DNA from: an uncultured Clostridia bacterium
GTDB lineage: Bacteria > Bacillota > Clostridia > TANB77 > CAG-508
DNA length: 20,187 nucleotides
Assembly: GCA_947624365.1 (NCBI GenBank)
Contig: CANQJY010000011.1
Location: forward strand, 1-20,187
Direction of reading: 5' to 3'
Below, one piece after another: positions 8,866 through 17,030 of this stretch (positions within the stretch are counted from its first letter, which is position 1; every line of letters begins with the position of its first letter). The notes under the pieces were generated by a model that ran no database searches, was not told the DNA's origin, and was given only the letters and a program-made list of their open reading frames with translations. The translations under genes were made by a program, and so were the position numbers.

Positions 8866-9222
8866 TTATATAATTTTTGGTATAAAAATTAATAAACCTA
8901 TAATTGCTGAAGCAATTGCTGATACTAATACTGCTCCTGCTGATACATCTTTTGCAATTTTTGCTTTTTCATCCTTTTCTGGCATTGCAATATCAACAGT
9001 TGTTTCTATTGCTGTATTAACTAATTCTAAAGAAATTACAAGTGCAAATAAAATAATACAAGTAATCCATTCTTGCATATTTAACTGAAAGTATATTCCT
9101 GCTAAAATAACACATATCATTATTGATATATGTATTTTTAAATTTCTTTCTTCTTTTAGTGCAGAAATAATACCTTGTCCCGCATAATAAAAACTATAAA
9201 TTAAACTTTTTTTGTTTTTCAT
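8866..9222 (-). CDS. dgkA: DgkA-family lipid kinase, probably undecaprenol kinase
   Basis: The 118-residue integral membrane protein has the three-helix DgkA layout. It carries the signature ELVNTAIETTVD (66-77), whose glutamates and Asp bind Mg-ATP, and AKDVSAGAV (90-98). In Gram-positive bacteria this family mainly phosphorylates undecaprenol, recycling the lipid carrier for cell-wall precursors, rather than diacylglycerol. Its place directly before a penicillin-binding protein and close to a PAP2 phosphatase fits that role. A GAGGT ribosome binding site precedes the ATG closely. The gene begins 14 bases after the MFS transporter stop. Confidence 0.93.
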   Translation of the reverse strand: MKNKKSLIYSFYYAGQGIISALKEERNLKIHISIMICVILAGIYFQLNMQEWITCIILFALVISLELVNTAIETTVDIAMPEKDEKAKIAKDVSAGAVLVSAIASAIIGLLIFIPKII

Positions 9223-9236
9223 ATTACCTCAATCCT

Positions 9237-10526
9237 TTATTTACTAGCATATTTTGTATCTGTTTTATCATACTCTAATGGATTTAATCCTAATCTATCC
9301 CTCATATACCCTATTATAATAGAACTAAAAATTAAGAACACTATTCCTATAATTATCATTGCTGAATATATATTTGTAAAATTTAGTATTCCAGATGCTA
9401 TACCTGCAATAATACACCTAAAAATCTCGTCAATAATTGACTGTAAAGAGTAAATTGATGGTAGTATTGATGTTCTCATAAAGTTGTTAAGATATTTACT
9501 ATATAATATTGTATAAATACCGTTCATTCCTCTAATAACTATGAATATTGCAATAATTGCTCCTATTTTATACATAAATGGAATTTGAATATTTGCCATT
9601 ATTCCTATTAATATATAACTAATAGATATAATATATAATATTTTAGTTATACTTGTATTTCTATTTAATTTATGGAAATTATTTGCTCTTTTAGAACATA
9701 TTCCTTTTATAATTTCTAATGTTGCTAAAATCAAACCAATATATTGTGCTGATATTTCCATGTTCTTTAAAAGTGTTGTACTATATGTTGTAAAAGTAGC
9801 TAACATTCCCCAAATCAATCCTAATGAGAAAAGAAGTGCTTTTAATCTTTTTGATTTTGTAGCAAATACAACAACATTTTTTAATTCTGCCATACTTTCT
9901 TTTAATAAGACTTCTTTCTCTTCTTTCTTAAATTGTTCCATCTGTGATGCAATAATAAACGCCATAACACTACATAACATACATAAAAACATTGGAATAT
10001 ATGGATCTACATTATACAAATATCCTGAAGCAATAGTTGAAATAGCTGCAAAAATGCAATATTTCGAATATGCATTACTATATATTTTATCAAATATTTT
10101 GTTTTTTTCTGTTGATTGTGGAATAGATTCTTTTAATATTGGAGATACAGAAATATTAATAAATCCAAAAGCAAGTGCTGATAGTACTTGTCCTAATATA
10201 AAAAATATATAACTATTCCCCGCAATATAACATAATGTTGAAAATATATTTAATAAATTCCCATAAATAAGTGCTTTTCTTGTTCCTATTTTTGATGTGA
10301 TTGCTGATATTGGTAAAATAATAATTATACTGCTAATAGCATAAATTGAAGATAGTAACATGATATTAGCATCTGATACATGTTTTACTTGAGATAAAAA
10401 TAAAACATTAATTGCATAATAAAACATCAAGTCATATCCAAACATCATATATAATGGATATAATTTCATGTTCTTTTTTCGCTTTTGTGCTTCTTTTTTT
10501 ATTAAAATCTTTTGTAATTCTTCCAT
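9237..10526 (-). CDS. Major facilitator superfamily transporter, substrate unknown
   Basis: The 429-residue protein is almost wholly hydrophobic with about 12 predicted membrane helices. A cytoplasmic-type loop SKIGTRKALIYG after the second helix (about 78-89) is the MFS loop 2-3 motif, and a charged central loop KKEEKEVLLKESMAELKN separates the two halves. The N-terminus is short and basic with no cleavable signal. The substrate is not recognisable. As the first gene of a unit with DgkA and a PBP, it might move a drug or an envelope-related compound, but sugar or metabolite transport is equally possible. The ribosome binding site is AAAGG, eight bases before the ATG. Confidence 0.85.
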   Translation of the reverse strand: MEELQKILIKKEAQKRKKNMKLYPLYMMFGYDLMFYYAINVLFLSQVKHVSDANIMLLSSIYAISSIIIILPISAITSKIGTRKALIYGNLLNIFSTLCYIAGNSYIFFILGQVLSALAFGFINISVSPILKESIPQSTEKNKIFDKIYSNAYSKYCIFAAISTIASGYLYNVDPYIPMFLCMLCSVMAFIIASQMEQFKKEEKEVLLKESMAELKNVVVFATKSKRLKALLFSLGLIWGMLATFTTYSTTLLKNMEISAQYIGLILATLEIIKGICSKRANNFHKLNRNTSITKILYIISISYILIGIMANIQIPFMYKIGAIIAIFIVIRGMNGIYTILYSKYLNNFMRTSILPSIYSLQSIIDEIFRCIIAGIASGILNFTNIYSAMIIIGIVFLIFSSIIIGYMRDRLGLNPLEYDKTDTKYASK

Positions 10527-10554
10527 TCTTTTTTCCTTTTTTTATTTTGTTAAC

Positions 10555-10583
10555 ATTTTACTATATTATTTTTTATTTTTCAA
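10555..10583 (-). promoter_or_regulatory. Possible promoter of the MFS-dgkA-PBP unit
   Basis: Minus strand reads TTGAAA (10583-10578), 17 bases, TAAAAT (10560-10555). The -35 overlaps the stop codon of the PAP2 gene. The region is very A-rich, so chance matches are likely and confidence is moderate. Confidence 0.4.
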
Positions 10584-11200
10584 GATTTTTCCACATCTGA
10601 CTTAATAATTGTTGTAAATATAATAAGATATGATACTGATAATAATAATCCTGCTAATACATCACTAGTATAATGTACTCCTAAATAAATCCTGCTAAAT
10701 CCTATTAAAATTGGTAATATAGCGAATATTGTACTTAATATGTATCTTCCTTTTTTGTTTTCTAATTTTTTCCAAATTAAATATGCAATAAGTCCATAAA
10801 AAGCGACACTTACCATGGAATGTCCTGATGGAAAACTATATCCATATTCTTCTATTAATCTATATTCTTGTGGTCTTGGTCGTTGAATTAAATTTTTTAA
10901 TAATACATTTAATATTGCTGAAATTATTAAATTAAGTGTTATCCATATTCCTATTTTTTTATCTTTAATACAAATAATTGATAATAGGGCTATTGTAATC
11001 AAGAAATATGGCGCTCCAAAATTTGTAATTGCCATCATTATTATAGTCAATCCGTTTTGTCTTAAATTTACAATATGCTGATAGACTATTTTATCCATTT
11101 GTAGAGTTTCTTGTTTAAATACTTCTCTCAAAATACCAATAAAAGCCAAAATACATATAAATAAAATAACCCACTTAAATACTTTTTTCGTCTTTTGCAA
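10580..11200 (-). CDS. PAP2-family membrane phosphatase (undecaprenyl-pyrophosphate or related lipid phosphatase)
   Basis: The 206-residue protein has about six membrane helices and the full three-part PAP2 active site: KNLIQRPRP (102-110), PSGHS (124-128) and SRIYLGVHYTSD (169-180), with catalytic His127 and His176 and Asp180. Bacterial members remove phosphate from undecaprenyl pyrophosphate or phosphatidylglycerol phosphate on the outer face of the membrane. The start is TTG at 11200, supported by GAAGGA about nine bases upstream and by agreement with the first helix. The gene overlaps the preceding membrane protein gene by 26 bases in another frame, which implies translational coupling. 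Confidence 0.92.
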   Translation of the reverse strand: MQKTKKVFKWVILFICILAFIGILREVFKQETLQMDKIVYQHIVNLRQNGLTIIMMAITNFGAPYFLITIALLSIICIKDKKIGIWITLNLIISAILNVLLKNLIQRPRPQEYRLIEEYGYSFPSGHSMVSVAFYGLIAYLIWKKLENKKGRYILSTIFAILPILIGFSRIYLGVHYTSDVLAGLLLSVSYLIIFTTIIKSDVEKS

Positions 11201-12405
11201 CTTTTTTATTCCTTCTTTCTGGTAAATAATAATAGTATTGTACTCTTTTAGAAAAGTTAAAATATAATATCCAAATTAGTGGATATATTACACCAACTAT
11301 TAATATAGATATTTCTTGCCTAAAATATTCTTCTGTATATATTTCTAATGGTACAATTTTAGCATATACTATTCTTGCTATAGTTATAATAGAACTTGCA
11401 ACTGCACATATAATATTACTTATTTTTATTTTTTTTGGTGTATCTTGCTTTCTTCTAACTGTTATATAAATTTGATACATTGCTATTAAAACTAATATTG
11501 TACTTTGTATTGTAACTGCATTTGTATAAAATTCCATGTTTTGTATTTTACTTGCATCATCAATATCAATAATACGTAATAATATTTGGTAAAAGCATAA
11601 TGACCAGAAAAATAAAATTAATCCACCAAATTTACTATATTGTTTTAATTTTATATCTTTAATACTATTATTAAAAAGCTTTTTATCTTTTCTTCTGATA
11701 AGAAATACAATAATTGCAATAATAATTATTAAAATAACTATAATTCCCATTGCTAAGCTTGTTATTTGATTTGAATTTGCATAAATTGGCCTTGCAACTT
11801 CATAAAATTCCACTCCATTTATTATTTGTAGTTCTTCTTCATTTCTTACTTGTTGGTCTTGATTGTAATAGCGGAAACTTACTGTTATTAAACGTCCATT
11901 CATAATTGTATAATAAATAGACATATCCATTGTATTTTTTTCGTCTTTTATATTTGAAACAATGTGAATATATGTATTTCCGTTATTGGTTTTTAAAATT
12001 TCATTTTCTTTTATTTCATATTCACCAATTGTTTCTGTTAATTGTTTTTGATATGTTGCAATATCCTGTTCTGATAATTGATTTAAATCTGGTATTTCAG
12101 TATAATTACTATTACTCCTACTAATAACTAAAATTTCTTGAGTTGCTTGAGTTTCTATATTATTTACTGCATATAACTCAACTCCTGTATTTTGATAATT
12201 TATTAAACGCTCTTCTTTGTCATTTATATTTTTTAACCTTTCATCATTATTTTTTAATCCTGATATAACTTCTATTAAATTATTATTTATTCCGTATCTT
12301 CATTCCAATGTTTGGCAAATTATATTCATTTAAATCTATTGCCATAACAGGAATTGTTATTGATAATAACAAAATAGTGATAATTATTTCTTTTATTATC
12401 CTCAT
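11175..12405 (-). CDS. Signal-peptide membrane protein with DUF2569-like C-terminus, read through a +1 frame change at CGG
   Basis: Starting at ATG 12405, the reading frame gives a signal peptide (about 1-22, ending PVMA) and meets CGG as codon 38 (12294-12292), with TAA two codons later. Skipping the C gives MKI-GINNNLIEVISGLKNND and an open frame to the stop at 11175, 409 residues in all. The first 200 or so residues form an extracytoplasmic domain. Five membrane segments follow at about 215-236, 259-278, 298-315, 329-348 and 364-383. The ending IWILYFNFSKRVQ is like the C-terminal helix of DUF2569 proteins. The downstream ATG at 11930 has no ribosome binding site, so a separate 251-residue gene is unlikely. 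AAGGAG lies 12 bases before ATG 12405 and the amylase gene ends 16 bases upstream, so it belongs to that operon. Function is unknown. Confidence 0.7.
12288..12300 (-). other. Candidate +1 frameshift site, ATA-CGG-A in the DUF2569-type gene
   Basis: The minus strand reads AAG ATA CGG AAT AAA TAA in the incoming frame and AAG ATA (C) GGA ATA AAT AAT in the frame that continues the protein. CGG starts at 12294 and is codon 38. As in purL, the out-of-frame codon after the C is GGA (Gly), the triplet is followed by A, and a zero-frame stop is close. Exact placement of the extra base within about ten bases is not proven here because family conservation is weak. Confidence 0.55.
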
Positions 12406-12421
12406 ATTTGATTTTTTCTCC

Positions 12422-13864
12422 TTATTTTTCTACCCAAACTGATACTGATTTTTCTTTTACTTTAAATGTACCATTTCCATCATCTTGAATAAATACTTCT
12501 TCTTCAACATTTCCTAATGCATCAATAAATGTTTTCCCTGCATGTTGTATTCCAATGTACATTTGTTTTTCGCCTTCTGATTGATTAGTAATTATAACTG
12601 CTAATCCTGAACGCAAATGTTCTTCATCACCTTCTCTTGTCCAACCAATATAATGTGGATTATCAAAATAGTCATGTTGTGTTCCATATGCTTTTTCTTT
12701 TCTTAATGTAATTAATGTTTCTATGTTTTTTACTGGTTCAATGTTATCATGTGGTATTCCATATAAATCTCCATAAAAAACACATGGATAGCCATCTTCT
12801 CTTAATAGAATAATTGAATATGCGCTTTGTTTGAAATTTTCTCCTACAAAGCTTTCTAAGGATTGACCTGGTTGTGTATCATGATTATCTACAAATGTAA
12901 CAGCCTTTGCTGGATTTTCTTTTATTAATGTTTCATCTAGTATTTTTGATAAATCTACTGTGTCATCTTTTGAAGCTTGAGTAAAATGATAATGAAGTGG
13001 CACATCAAATAAAGATGTTTCACCTTCTGTTTCTGTTAAATATCTATGTAATTTTTTTACATCTGTTGACCAATATTCGCCTACTGCAAATAATTCTTTT
13101 TTAAAATATTCTCTTATTATTTTTAACCAATCTCTATAAAAACTAGCATTAATATGCTTTACTGCATCAAGCCTAAAGCCATCTATATTAGTTGTTTCTA
13201 TGTACCATTTTCCCCACGCAATACATTCTTCAACAACTTCTTTATTATCAAAATCTAAATCTGCTCCCATTAAATAATCAAAATTGCCGAATTCTTCATC
13301 TACTGTTTGACTCCATGATTTATCTTTAAATTTAAAAATTGCTTGCTCACTTGTTTCACTATTATAGTCAATGCCTTTAAAATGTGTCCAATTCCATTCA
13401 AAATCAGAATATTTATGTTTTCTTTCTGGAAAAGTGAATTTTGTTGCTACTTTGACTGTTTCTTGATTTGCAATTTCTATATTATGATTTCCCCAATCTA
13501 CTTTTGTAGCAGGAATGGTTTGAAGTTTGTCTGCACCCATTTTATGATTTAACACAATGTCAGCATATACTTCCATTCCTGCTTGTTTTAACATCATAAT
13601 ACAATTTATATATTCTTCTTTTGAACCATATTTAGTTTTAACAGTCCCTTTTTGATTAAATTCCCCAAGATCATATAAGTCGTATACTCCATATCCGACT
13701 TCATCTTTTCCACCAATACCTTTATATGCTGGTGGTAGCCATACTGCTGTTATTCCTAATTTTTCCAATTCTTGTGATTTGTTTGCTAATGTATTCCAAA
13801 AATCTTGATTTGTTTTTAAATACCATTCAAAGCATTGTAAAATAATTCCATTTATTTTTTTCAT
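12422..13864 (-). CDS. amyA: Cytoplasmic alpha-amylase, glycoside hydrolase family 13
   Basis: The 480-residue enzyme hydrolyses internal alpha-1,4 bonds of glycogen or maltodextrins. GH13 regions are clear: ADIVLNH (101-107), GFRLDAVKH with nucleophile Asp233 (229-237), VGEYW with acid/base Glu263 (261-265) and FVDNHD with Asp329 (324-329). A C-terminal beta domain ends in VKEKSVSVWVEK. There is no signal peptide, and the start MKKINGIILQCFEWYL matches intracellular AmyA-type enzymes, so it acts on stored or imported glucan. A clear promoter lies in the short gap after eno, and AAGGA precedes the ATG. It leads a probable operon with the DUF2569-type gene and PAP2 gene, which shows no obvious metabolic link. 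Confidence 0.94.
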   Translation of the reverse strand: MKKINGIILQCFEWYLKTNQDFWNTLANKSQELEKLGITAVWLPPAYKGIGGKDEVGYGVYDLYDLGEFNQKGTVKTKYGSKEEYINCIMMLKQAGMEVYADIVLNHKMGADKLQTIPATKVDWGNHNIEIANQETVKVATKFTFPERKHKYSDFEWNWTHFKGIDYNSETSEQAIFKFKDKSWSQTVDEEFGNFDYLMGADLDFDNKEVVEECIAWGKWYIETTNIDGFRLDAVKHINASFYRDWLKIIREYFKKELFAVGEYWSTDVKKLHRYLTETEGETSLFDVPLHYHFTQASKDDTVDLSKILDETLIKENPAKAVTFVDNHDTQPGQSLESFVGENFKQSAYSIILLREDGYPCVFYGDLYGIPHDNIEPVKNIETLITLRKEKAYGTQHDYFDNPHYIGWTREGDEEHLRSGLAVIITNQSEGEKQMYIGIQHAGKTFIDALGNVEEEVFIQDDGNGTFKVKEKSVSVWVEK

Positions 13865-13893
13865 TTTATTCCTTGTCCTTTTTTATTTTTTTC

Positions 13894-13922
13894 ATTATAT
13901 CATTTGAAAATAAATTTTACAA
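13894..13922 (-). promoter_or_regulatory. Promoter of the amylase operon
   Basis: Minus strand reads TTGTAA (13922-13917), 17 bases, TATAAT (13899-13894). It begins just after the eno stop codon. I saw no CcpA-type cre palindrome next to it. Confidence 0.72.
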
Positions 13923-13925
13923 TAC

Positions 13926-15188
13926 TTATTCCATATCCTCAATATTTAGTAATCTATTATATTTAGATACTCTATCTGTTCTACATGGTGCACCTGTTTT
14001 TATTTGTCCACTATTAACTGCTACAGCTATATCTGCAATTGTGGTATCTTCTGTTTCACCTGAACGATGTGATATTATCGTTTCATATCCTTTTTCTTTT
14101 GCTCTTTGAATTGTATCTAATGTTTCTGTTAATGTTCCAATTTGATTTGGTTTAATTAATATAGCATTTGCAACTTGTTCTTTAATTCCTCTCTCTAATC
14201 GTTTTATATTTGTTACAAATAAGTCATCACCTACTAATTGAATTTTATTTCCTAATTGTTCTGTTAGTTTTTTCCATCCTTCCCAATCCTCTTCGGCTAA
14301 ACCATCTTCTATAGAAATAATTGGATATTTTTCGCACAAATTTTCCATATATTTTATCATTTCATCTCTTGTTTTGAAAATATCTGTTTTCCAAAAATAA
14401 TATCCATTTTTACCAATATTTCTTGCTTCTTCGAACATTTCTGTACTTGCAATATCAAGTGCTAAACATATGTCTTTTTTAGGCTCATATCCAGCTTTTT
14501 TTATTGCTTCTACAATTACATCTAATGCTTCTTCTTCACTTTCTAAATTTGGTGCAAATCCTCCTTCATCTCCTACTGCTACTGAATATCCTTTTTCTTT
14601 TAATACTTTTCTTAATGTATGATATACTTCTGCTCCTCTTTTTAATCTTTCAGCAAATGTGATACTTCCAACTGGCATAATCATAAATTCTTGAATATTA
14701 ATATTATTGTCAGCATGTTTTCCACCATTTAAAATATTCATCATTGGAACTGGCAATTTATTCCCATAAATACCACCTATATATTGATATAACTCTAATC
14801 CTAAAGAATTTGCTGCAGCTTTTGCAACTGCTAAAGAAACTCCTAGAGTTGCATTAGCTCCAAGGTTTGATTTATTTAAAGTATCATCTAATAATATTAA
14901 CTCTCTATCAATATTTCTTTGGTCATATGCATTCATGTCTATGATTTTTTTTGCGATTTTTTTATTTACATTTTCTACTGCTTTTTGAACACCTTTGCCG
15001 AAGTATCTTGTTTTATCATTATCTCGTAATTCTACTGCTTCAAAACTTCCTGTAGAAGCTCCTGATGGTACCATAGAAATTCCTGAAAAGCCTCCTGCAA
15101 GTATTACTTCTACTTGAATAGTAGGATTTCCTCTTGAGTCTAAAACTTCTAATGCTTTAACATTTACAATTGGTATAAAATTTTTCAT
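13926..15188 (-). CDS. eno: Enolase
   Basis: Enolase interconverts 2-phosphoglycerate and phosphoenolpyruvate in glycolysis. The 420 residues are close to the usual bacterial length. The N-terminal ALEVLDSRGNPTIQVEV and the loop PSGASTG are present. The active site shows GDEGGFAPN (carrying the proton-transfer Glu), metal ligands in LALDIAS, SIEDGLAEEDWEGW and LVGDDLFVTN, the catalytic lysine in LIKPNQIGT and SHRSGETED. It starts at ATG 15188 with AAAGGG seven bases upstream. It lies 85 bases after recN; a weak TATAAT (with no well-spaced -35) sits in that gap, so it may be read through from the recN promoter. The gene order recN-eno-amylase is not a common one that I recognise. Confidence 0.97.
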   Translation of the reverse strand: MKNFIPIVNVKALEVLDSRGNPTIQVEVILAGGFSGISMVPSGASTGSFEAVELRDNDKTRYFGKGVQKAVENVNKKIAKKIIDMNAYDQRNIDRELILLDDTLNKSNLGANATLGVSLAVAKAAANSLGLELYQYIGGIYGNKLPVPMMNILNGGKHADNNINIQEFMIMPVGSITFAERLKRGAEVYHTLRKVLKEKGYSVAVGDEGGFAPNLESEEEALDVIVEAIKKAGYEPKKDICLALDIASTEMFEEARNIGKNGYYFWKTDIFKTRDEMIKYMENLCEKYPIISIEDGLAEEDWEGWKKLTEQLGNKIQLVGDDLFVTNIKRLERGIKEQVANAILIKPNQIGTLTETLDTIQRAKEKGYETIISHRSGETEDTTIADIAVAVNSGQIKTGAPCRTDRVSKYNRLLNIEDME

Positions 15189-15273
15189 AATATTTCCCTT
15201 TCTTTTCTAAATTATAGTTTTATATATCTTGTGCAATATTTTCTAATTTATACCAATTTATGTTTTTTAATTT

Positions 15274-16899
15274 TTAGGATACTTTTTTATTTCTTAATTC
15301 TTGAGCATATTTTAGACTGATTTCATTTACTTCTCCTGAAGAAATTCTAGCAATTTCTTTTAAAGTTTCATCCTCACTTAATCTCTTAATATTTGTATTT
15401 GTTCTTTCATTTACAACATTTTTGCTTATAAAATAGTTTTCGTCTGCTATTGCTGCAATATTAGGTAAATGTGATATGCATAATACTTGATGTTTTTTTG
15501 CAATAAGATGTAATTTTTGTGCTACACTATTTGCAGCTTTTCCACTAATACCTGTATCAATTTCATCAAAAATGAGAATTGGAACTTTGTCTGTGTCTGC
15601 CAAAACTGTTTTTATTCCCAACATGATTCTAGATATTTCCCCTCCTGATGCAATTTTCGATAATTGCTTTTCATCTTCTCCTAAATTTGTTTGTATATAA
15701 ATAGTTACTATATCTATTCCTGTGTTCATAAAGATATTCTTTTCTTCTACTTTTATTTGTATTTTGGCATTTTTCATTTCTAAATCTTCTAGCTCTTTAT
15801 TAATTTTATTGCTTAATTCTATTGCTCCTTGAATTCTAATCTTATGCATTTGATTTGCCAATTCTTGCATTTTTTCTTCAATTTCCTTTTTTTCTTTTTG
15901 TAGTTTGTTTATATATGTTTCTAAATTTTGGATATGTTCAATTTCTGTTTTTATCTCCTCTTTATATGATAAGATTTCAGAAATTGTATTTCCATATTTT
16001 CTTTTTAAATTATGTATTATATCTAGTCTTTCTTCAATTTGGTTTCTTTCTTCGTCATTGAATTCTGTTTCCTCTCTATTAATTGTTATTTCTCTTGCTA
16101 TTTCTTGTAATTCATAATAAATATTTTTTAGATTATTTGCAGTTTCTTCATATTTAATATCTATATTTTCAATCTTTTCTAGAGAGCGAATGGCTGTACT
16201 TATAGCATCAATAGCATTTTCTCCTAGTGCAATATCAGTTTGTTTTAAATTTTCTATTATTTTTTCACTATTTAACATTATTTTTCTTTGTACGTCTAAA
16301 TCCTGTTCTTCACCCTGTTTTAATTTTGCTTGTTCTATTTCTTCATATTGATATTGTAATAAATCTAATTTTCTTTCACGTTCTTTTTCATCGCCATAAT
16401 TTTCTTTTAATTGTTTCTCAATTTTGCAATATGCTTCATAATATGTCTCATATTCTTTTTTAGTTGCTAACTTTTCTCCTATAAATCCGTCTAAATATGC
16501 TAAATGATATTGATTATCTAATAAAGTTTGATTGTCATTTTGTCCGTGAATTTCAATAATTTTTGTCATAAATTCTTTTAATTCATTAACTGTGACCATT
16601 CTTCCATTTATCTTGCATAAATTTCTTCCATTACTATTTATTTCTCTTGATACAATAATATTGCCATCAATAGCTTGTGGATTATCAGGTAAATAAATGC
16701 ATGCTTCAATAAAAGAGTTTGTTTCGCCTTTTCTTATCATTTCTTTTGAAAATCTTTCTCCTGATAATATTAATAATGCATCTATAATCAATGTTTTTCC
16801 TGCTCCAGTTTCTCCTGTCAAAACATTTAATCCTTTATTTAAATCAATTGTTATTTCCTCAATAATTCCTATATTTTTAATATGTAGTGTTGTAATCAT
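15274..16899 (-). CDS. recN: DNA repair ATPase RecN
   Basis: RecN is an SMC-like protein recruited early to DNA double-strand breaks in the cytoplasm. The 541-residue chain begins MITTLHIKNIGIIEEITIDL and has Walker A GETGAGKT at 29-36, a long central coiled coil (about 150-370), the signature SGGEISRIMLGIKTVLAD and Walker B ILIFDEIDTGISG, followed by VLCISHLPNIAAIAD. I set the start at ATG 16899, not at 16929, because AAAAGGAG lies seven bases before it and the canonical RecN start falls there; the extra ten residues MNVKYKRRMD would include the ribosome binding site. A TTGACA promoter precedes the gene. No LexA box was obvious, but I could not score for one. Confidence 0.95.
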   Translation of the reverse strand: MITTLHIKNIGIIEEITIDLNKGLNVLTGETGAGKTLIIDALLILSGERFSKEMIRKGETNSFIEACIYLPDNPQAIDGNIIVSREINSNGRNLCKINGRMVTVNELKEFMTKIIEIHGQNDNQTLLDNQYHLAYLDGFIGEKLATKKEYETYYEAYCKIEKQLKENYGDEKERERKLDLLQYQYEEIEQAKLKQGEEQDLDVQRKIMLNSEKIIENLKQTDIALGENAIDAISTAIRSLEKIENIDIKYEETANNLKNIYYELQEIAREITINREETEFNDEERNQIEERLDIIHNLKRKYGNTISEILSYKEEIKTEIEHIQNLETYINKLQKEKKEIEEKMQELANQMHKIRIQGAIELSNKINKELEDLEMKNAKIQIKVEEKNIFMNTGIDIVTIYIQTNLGEDEKQLSKIASGGEISRIMLGIKTVLADTDKVPILIFDEIDTGISGKAANSVAQKLHLIAKKHQVLCISHLPNIAAIADENYFISKNVVNERTNTNIKRLSEDETLKEIARISSGEVNEISLKYAQELRNKKVS

Positions 16900-16953
16900 A
16901 TCCATTCTCCTTTTATATTTTACGTTCATTTGTTTGTTAAAACTTATGTTTGT

Positions 16954-16982
16954 ATTTTATATTCTTTTTTATCTTTTGTCAA
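16954..16982 (-). promoter_or_regulatory. Promoter of recN
   Basis: Minus strand reads TTGACA (16982-16977, perfect), 17 bases, TAAAAT (16959-16954). It follows the terminator of the peptidase gene, so recN starts a new transcript. Confidence 0.8.
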
Positions 16983-17001
16983 TAGCCTTTTTAATTTTTA
17001 T

Positions 17002-17030
17002 AAAAAAACAGATCTATTTATTAGATCTGT
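17002..17030 (-). terminator. Intrinsic terminator overlapping the end of the peptidase gene
   Basis: A nine-pair perfect stem, ACAGATCTA with TAGATCTGT (17030-17022 and 17016-17008), has a five-base loop and is followed by a T run on the minus strand (17008-17002). The upstream arm encodes the last residues of the peptidase and the TAG stop (17016-17014) opens the downstream arm. Confidence 0.88.

Noticed and set aside
11175..11930. A separate 251-residue membrane protein starting at ATG 11930
   Set aside because: No ribosome binding site precedes it and the same frame is open upstream to the CGG break at 12294, giving a continuous signal-peptide protein.
12422..13864. Secreted amylase
   Set aside because: No signal peptide precedes the catalytic domain; the N-terminus begins directly with the first strand of the barrel.
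15189..15273. Promoter directly in front of eno
   Set aside because: A TATAAT is present, but the nearest TTGCAC is only 14 bases away, so I could not support a standard promoter.
16900..16929. Start of RecN at ATG 16929
   Set aside because: The extension contains the AAAAGGAG ribosome binding site, and the canonical RecN N-terminus begins at 16899.
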